A DNA stretch of 45,100 nt from an uncultured Clostridia bacterium (GTDB taxonomy: Bacteria > Bacillota > Clostridia > Christensenellales > Borkfalkiaceae): positions 1 to 45,100 of the forward strand of contig CAJFGA010000008.1 in assembly GCA_904374385.1 (NCBI GenBank), given 5' to 3'. The position numbers and the translations under genes were made by a program. The notes beneath the pieces were generated by a model, which saw only the letters and a program-made list of their open reading frames with translations, was not told the DNA's origin and made no database searches. Positions 40,957 through 45,100 of the stretch are shown here, piece after piece (the first letter of the stretch is position 1; the number at the start of each line of letters is the position of its first letter).

Positions 40957-41148
40957 ATAGTCTCTCGGCGAGGAAAATCGCGGGAGCGCCTAACCCGAAC
41001 GCATGTGAACGTTTCGGGCACAGGGGGCGGCAAAACGAAAAAGTTTTGCGCGGCTTTTACAAACAAAAGCCGTTATCTGTATCCGTCATAGACCGGCAGT
41101 CGCGCTGCGGCGCGGCTGCCGCACATTCATAGCGTTTCGGAGGTACAC
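40957..41148 (+). ncRNA. Long structured 5' leader of prs (possible regulatory RNA)
   Basis: Five successive hairpins can be drawn: CTCTCGGCGA/TCGCGGGAG, CCCGAA/TTCGGG, GCAAAAC/GTTTTGC, CGGCTTTT/AAAAGCCG, and CGGCAGTCGCGC/GCGCGGCTGCCG. None is followed by a U-run, so a simple terminator switch is not evident. It does not match purine, PRPP (ykkC), THF, ZTP, FMN or SAM riboswitch cores by eye. Confidence 0.45.
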
Positions 41149-42102
41149 ATGATAACACACGGCAACGAGATCAAGATCTTTGCGGGCAATTCCAACCGTC
41201 CTTTGGCGGAAGCGATCGCGAAGAAGCTGAACACCGAGCTCGGCGGAGCGGAGGTCGGGCGCTTTTCCGACGGCGAAACGGCGGTTCACATTGACGAAAC
41301 CGTCCGCGGCAGAGATCTTTTCATCATCCAGTCCACGTCCGCGCCCGTCAATGACAATTTGATGGAACTGTTGATCCTCATCGATGCGGCGCGCCGCGCA
41401 AGCGCCGGCCGTATCACGGCGGTCATGCCCTATTTCGGCTATGCCCGGCAGGACAGGAAGGCGCGCTCGCGCGATCCCATCACGGCAAAGCTCGTTGCCG
41501 ACCTCATTACCGCGGCAGGGGCAGACAGGGTGCTTACCATGGACCTGCACGCCGCCCAGATCCAGGGCTTTTTCAATATTCCGCTCGATCATCTGCTCGG
41601 CGGGCCTACGCTCTACAACTATTTTAAATCGAAAAAGATCGTTGACGAAAATTTCGTCGTCGTATCGCCCGACATCGGTTCGGTCACCCGCGCGCGCAAT
41701 GTCGCCATGAAGCTCAACTGCCAGATGGCGATCATCGACAAGCGCCGCCCTAAGGCGAACGTGATGGAAGTCATGAATATCATCGGCGATATCGAGGGCA
41801 AAAAGTGCCTCATGATCGACGACATGATCGATACGGCGGGCACCATCTGTCAGGGCGCGCAGGCGCTCATGGATCACGGCGCCAAGGAAGTATATGCGGG
41901 CTGTACGCATGCCGTGTTCAGCGGCCCCGCGATGGAGCGCCTCGAAAAGGCTCCCATCAAAGAGTTGGTCGTGCTCAACACCATCGATCTCCCGCCCGAA
42001 AAACAGCTGGACAAGATCACCGTGATCTCCGTTGCGGACATCTTCGCCGCGGCGATCGAAAACGTCTACCTCGACAAGCCGATGTCAAAAATTTACGACT
42101 GA
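41149..42102 (+). CDS. prs: Ribose-phosphate pyrophosphokinase
   Basis: Makes PRPP from ribose 5-phosphate and ATP for nucleotide, histidine and tryptophan synthesis. The 317-aa class I enzyme shows [70 protein letters not shown] (catalytic loop), [13 protein letters not shown] and the PRPP-binding [20 protein letters not shown] precedes the ATG. pth and mfd follow, a classic Bacillota order. Confidence 0.98.
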   Translation: MITHGNEIKIFAGNSNRPLAEAIAKKLNTELGGAEVGRFSDGETAVHIDETVRGRDLFIIQSTSAPVNDNLMELLILIDAARRASAGRITAVMPYFGYARQDRKARSRDPITAKLVADLITAAGADRVLTMDLHAAQIQGFFNIPLDHLLGGPTLYNYFKSKKIVDENFVVVSPDIGSVTRARNVAMKLNCQMAIIDKRRPKANVMEVMNIIGDIEGKKCLMIDDMIDTAGTICQGAQALMDHGAKEVYAGCTHAVFSGPAMERLEKAPIKELVVLNTIDLPPEKQLDKITVISVADIFAAAIENVYLDKPMSKIYD

Positions 42103-42184
42103 GCGCGCCTCGATCTTTCTGCATTCACGGGCGGATCGAATGCGTTTTTAAAAAATTTTCAGAAAAATCGATTGCTGAATTTAT

Positions 42185-42208
42185 GCCGCGTTTTGCAAAA
42201 AACGCGGC
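42185..42208. other. Hairpin between prs and pth
   Basis: A perfect 10-bp stem GCCGCGTTTT / AAAACGCGGC without a following U-run. The rest of the 154-bp gap shows nothing else. Confidence 0.55.
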
Positions 42209-42256
42209 GTTCGCGCGTTCGGATATTCCCGTCGCGCCGCAAAAAAGGTAACTGCC

Positions 42257-42823
42257 ATGTATCTGATCGTAGGGCTCGGAAATCCCGAAAAACAATACGA
42301 AACGACCTTTCACAATATGGGCTTTCTTGCCGTAGGGGAGGCAGCCGATAAACTCGGCGTCAAATTCAAAAAAAAGGAGTGCGAGGCTTCCGTCGCCGAA
42401 GCTTTCCTCGGCGGGGAAAAGGTCATCCTCGCCCGCCCCGTGACCTACATGAACGCGAGCGGCAGGGCGGTCAAACAGCTCTTGTCTAAATACAAGCTCC
42501 CCCCCGAAAACATGATCGTCATCTATGACGATTTCGATCTCCCCAAAGGCAAGCTCCGCATCCGCGCGTCGGGCAGTGCGGGCACGCACAACGGCATGCG
42601 CAGCATCATCGGCGAGATCGGCACACAGGAATTTCCCCGCATCCGCATCGGCATCAAGGATCCGGAAGTCAATATCCCTATCATAAATTATGTGCTTGCC
42701 AATATCCGCAAAGAGGACTATCCGCTCTTTGCCGACGCCTGTTCCGCCGCTGCCGACGCCGCCATCGAGTTCGCGCGCGGGGAAGATATCGAACATGTCA
42801 TGAGCGCGTTCAATAAAAATTGA
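42257..42823 (+). CDS. pth: Peptidyl-tRNA hydrolase
   Basis: Releases tRNA from peptidyl-tRNAs that drop off the ribosome. The 188-aa protein has LIVGLGNPEKQYETTFHNMGF (catalytic His in the HNMGF segment), RPVTYMNASGRAV, IYDDFDLPKGKLRIRASGS and GTHNGMRSI. Length is normal. AAAGGT lies eight bases before the ATG. mfd starts 16 bp downstream, so they are likely co-transcribed. Confidence 0.97.
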   Translation: MYLIVGLGNPEKQYETTFHNMGFLAVGEAADKLGVKFKKKECEASVAEAFLGGEKVILARPVTYMNASGRAVKQLLSKYKLPPENMIVIYDDFDLPKGKLRIRASGSAGTHNGMRSIIGEIGTQEFPRIRIGIKDPEVNIPIINYVLANIRKEDYPLFADACSAAADAAIEFARGEDIEHVMSAFNKN

Positions 42824-42838
42824 GCGCCGTATAAAACT

Positions 42839-45100
42839 ATGCCCAAAAACTTTTTCAGTGCGCACAATTTAGGGGCCGATTGGCTCGGCCTTGCAAACGA
42901 TCTCCGCCTCGGCACGCCGACGGCGGTTTTCGGCGTATCCGCGCCGCACCGCGCGCTCATCGCCGCCGCCTGTTTTTCCGGGCGCACCGTCTATGTATGC
43001 GACAACGCGCAGACCGCTTCCCGCATGGCGGAAGAGATCGCCGGCTTTTCGGGGATCATGCCCGCCCTGCTCTGCGCCAAAGACGAAGTGCTCTTGTACA
43101 AAGATGCCGTCAGTAAAGACGCGCTCTTCCGCCGCCTGAACGCGCTGTACGAAATTTCCCGCGGCGCCAAGTGCATCGTCGCGGATATCGAAAGCCTGCT
43201 GCAGCTTTTCCCAAAAAAGTTGCCCGTTTTAGAATTGAAAGAGGGGGAAGAGGTCGATTTCGCTTCTCTCTCTGCCCGCCTTGTCGGCATGGGATACGTG
43301 CGTTCGGCTGCCGTGGAATCCAAGGGCGCATTCGCCCTGCGCGGGGATATCCTCGACATTTTCCCGATCAACGGCGAAAATCCTGCCCGCGTCGACTTTT
43401 TCGGCGACACGGTGGAAAAGATCAAGCCTTATAATTTTGTCACGGGCGAAAGGCTTCCCCTCGTCTCCTCCCTTTCCGTCTGCGCCGCGACGGACGTCTT
43501 TTTCGAGGAAGGGGAACAAAAACGCGCCAAAGAAATTTTATTCGGCGAACTTTCCGATTTTAAGGATCCCGCCGCTTACAACCGCGCCGCGGCGATCGCG
43601 GGCGAGCTTGCCGCCAAACTGGATGCGGGTACGCCCTTCGGCGGGGCTTCTTTTCTCCTCCCCGTACTCGAAAATGCGGCGGATTTTGACGAATTTATCG
43701 GCGAAGCGTCGTATATATTCGACGAAACGAAACTGATCGCCGATAAACTCGAAGCGCTCGGCAAAGAGCACGAAGAGCGCTTTCGCCGGCTCTTGCACGG
43801 CGGCGAACTTTTTTCCTTCTCCCGCGGTCAGCTGCTTTCCAAACAAACATTTCAGCAAAAGCTGGCGGGAAAAGGATGTGCGGCGCTCCAGTCTTTCGCG
43901 TCTAAGACGTACTTTTTCGAGCCGCTCAAAGTATACAACATGCACTCCACGCCGGTGGGGCGGTATCTCAACAGTTTTCTCAACCTCGCCAACGATATCC
44001 GCAGCTGGCGTTCGAACGGTTACCGCGTCATGCTGTATTGCGGCAGCCCTTCCCGAGCGGAAAAGATGCGCGCCATGCTATCCGACGAGGGGATCTCTTA
44101 TGTGCAGTGCCCCGCCGAACTGACCCTGCTGAAGGGGGTCGCCGTCTTAGACGAAGAGTTGGATCGCGGGCTGATCCTGCACGAGTGCAAGCTCGCCGTG
44201 ATCGGCACGGGCGACATGTATACAAAATCGCCTGCCAAAAAGCGCATCCGCCGCAAGCGCAACGACATGTTCACGTCCCCCGAAGTGGGTGACTTTGCCG
44301 TACACGAAACGCACGGCGTCGGCAAGATCGTCGGCACCAAAAAGATCGAAACGACGGACGGCACCAAAGAATACATCGCCCTCGAATACCGCGGCGGGGA
44401 CGTCCTGTATGTCCCCGTCGAGCAGATGGACATTCTTTCCCGCTATATGGGGGAGGAAACGCCCGCTCTCTCCAAGATCGGCGGCGCAGAGTTCGAAAAG
44501 GTCAAGCAGAGGGTCAAGGCGTCGCTGAAAGCGATGGCGTTCGACCTAAAAAAGCTGTACGCCGAGCGCGCCGAAAAGCGCGGCTTCGAGTTCGCGCCGT
44601 ATGACGAGCTGATGCAGGAGTTCGAATCGGCGTTCCCGTACGAAGAGACGCCCGACCAGCTCTCTTCCGTCGCCGAGATCAAGGCGGACATGTGCTCCAA
44701 AAAGGTCATGGATCGCCTGCTGTGCGGCGACGTCGGCTACGGCAAGACGGAAGTGGCGTTCCGCGCGGCATATTTGTGCGTGCTCAACGGCAAACAAGCG
44801 GCGCTCATGTGCCCCAACACGATCCTGTGCCAGCAGCACTATGAAACGGCGCTCAAACGCTTTGCCGACTTCGGCGTCAATATCGAGGTGCTCAATCGTT
44901 TTAAAAGCCCCGCCGAGCAGGACAAGATCCTCGCCCGGCTCCGGAGAGGGGAGATCGATTTCATCATCGGCACCCACCGTCTTCTTTCCGACGACGTAAA
45001 ATTCAAAGATCTCGGCCTTTTGGTGCTCGACGAAGAACAGCGCTTCGGCGTCGAGCATAAAGAAAAGATCAAAAACATGAAGAGCGACATCGACTGTTTG
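42839..45100 (+). CDS. mfd: Transcription-repair coupling factor Mfd, 3' end outside window
   Basis: ATP-dependent translocase that removes stalled RNA polymerase at DNA lesions and recruits UvrA. 754 codons are visible of a usual ~1,150. The UvrB-like N-terminal module includes GAFALRGDILDIFPINGENPARVDFFGD. The RNA-polymerase-interacting domain begins near residue 482 (VGDFAVHETHGVGKIVG). The translocase has Walker A GDVGYGKTEVA (about 629-639) and DEEQRFGVEHKEKIK (about 729). The ORF track omits this frame because it runs off the window. No ribosome site precedes the ATG at 42839, the first in-frame start after the pth stop. Confidence 0.95.
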   Translation, partial: MPKNFFSAHNLGADWLGLANDLRLGTPTAVFGVSAPHRALIAAACFSGRTVYVCDNAQTASRMAEEIAGFSGIMPALLCAKDEVLLYKDAVSKDALFRRLNALYEISRGAKCIVADIESLLQLFPKKLPVLELKEGEEVDFASLSARLVGMGYVRSAAVESKGAFALRGDILDIFPINGENPARVDFFGDTVEKIKPYNFVTGERLPLVSSLSVCAATDVFFEEGEQKRAKEILFGELSDFKDPAAYNRAAAIAGELAAKLDAGTPFGGASFLLPVLENAADFDEFIGEASYIFDETKLIADKLEALGKEHEERFRRLLHGGELFSFSRGQLLSKQTFQQKLAGKGCAALQSFASKTYFFEPLKVYNMHSTPVGRYLNSFLNLANDIRSWRSNGYRVMLYCGSPSRAEKMRAMLSDEGISYVQCPAELTLLKGVAVLDEELDRGLILHECKLAVIGTGDMYTKSPAKKRIRRKRNDMFTSPEVGDFAVHETHGVGKIVGTKKIETTDGTKEYIALEYRGGDVLYVPVEQMDILSRYMGEETPALSKIGGAEFEKVKQRVKASLKAMAFDLKKLYAERAEKRGFEFAPYDELMQEFESAFPYEETPDQLSSVAEIKADMCSKKVMDRLLCGDVGYGKTEVAFRAAYLCVLNGKQAALMCPNTILCQQHYETALKRFADFGVNIEVLNRFKSPAEQDKILARLRRGEIDFIIGTHRLLSDDVKFKDLGLLVLDEEQRFGVEHKEKIKNMKSDIDCL

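Noticed and set aside
40867-41148. SRP RNA gene after tadA
   Set aside because: The conserved GGTCAGGTCCGGAAGGAAGCA-type core is absent; kept as an unclassified prs leader.

Overview
The window is a 45.1 kb chromosomal segment of a GC-rich anaerobic Bacillota, most likely a gut Clostridia-type bacterium. No rRNA, tRNA or taxonomic marker settles this. The evidence is the secG-rnr-smpB, pgk-tpiA and prs-pth-mfd gene orders, a RelQ/RelP-type alarmone synthetase, a Vat-like acetyltransferase, oxygen-sensitive Fe-S fumarase subunits, a 'reverse' rubrerythrin, Shine-Dalgarno-led genes and sigma-A-type promoters. It is mostly housekeeping DNA with one clearly accessory island.

Layout: (1) 1-5276: 3' part of gpmI, then secG-rnr-GNAT-smpB. 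(2) 5321-8031: methionine synthesis, metY and an acetyl-CoA-type metA with a small lipoprotein gene between them. (3) 8112-11832: membrane protein, iron-type alcohol dehydrogenase, and a GntR-ABC ATPase-permease operon with an operator over its -10. (4) 11935-14313: truncated EFR1-type flavodoxin gene, small alarmone synthetase, and an unrecognised 302-aa protein. (5) 14648-18344: YkvI-like membrane protein convergent with, and overlapping, a leftward NitT/TauT-type ABC importer. (6) 18592-24381: valS, a candidate antisense-strand small RNA, trmL, pgk and tpiA. (7) 24441-28458: intergenic repeats, a GH43 gene, reverse rubrerythrin, and an AT-richer insert of about 1.4 kb bounded by a 77-bp duplication of the rubrerythrin 3' end. 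The insert carries a BspA-type LRR fragment. (8) 29142-35263: F-type ATP synthase operon atpB-E-F-H-A-G-D-C whose delta subunit is only 72 aa. (9) 35395-38012, leftward: fumarase alpha, Vat-like acetyltransferase, fumarase beta, nitroreductase. (10) 38134-45100: CPBP protease, rlmH, M14 peptidase, tadA, prs with a long structured leader, pth and partial mfd.

The genes cover lower glycolysis (pgk, tpiA, gpmI), ATP synthesis, translation quality control and tRNA/rRNA modification (smpB, rnr, trmL, rlmH, tadA, pth, valS), methionine and PRPP synthesis, and oxidative-stress defence. The observations most worth following are the mini-delta subunit, the rubrerythrin-tail duplication around the decayed insert, the candidate small RNA opposite the valS-trmL gap, the acetyltransferase lying between the two fumarase subunit genes, and several genes whose -10 box is so close to the start codon that they should be leaderless. 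I see no CRISPR array, intact transposase, integrase, tRNA or rRNA gene. All family calls come from reading motifs; no database search was run.
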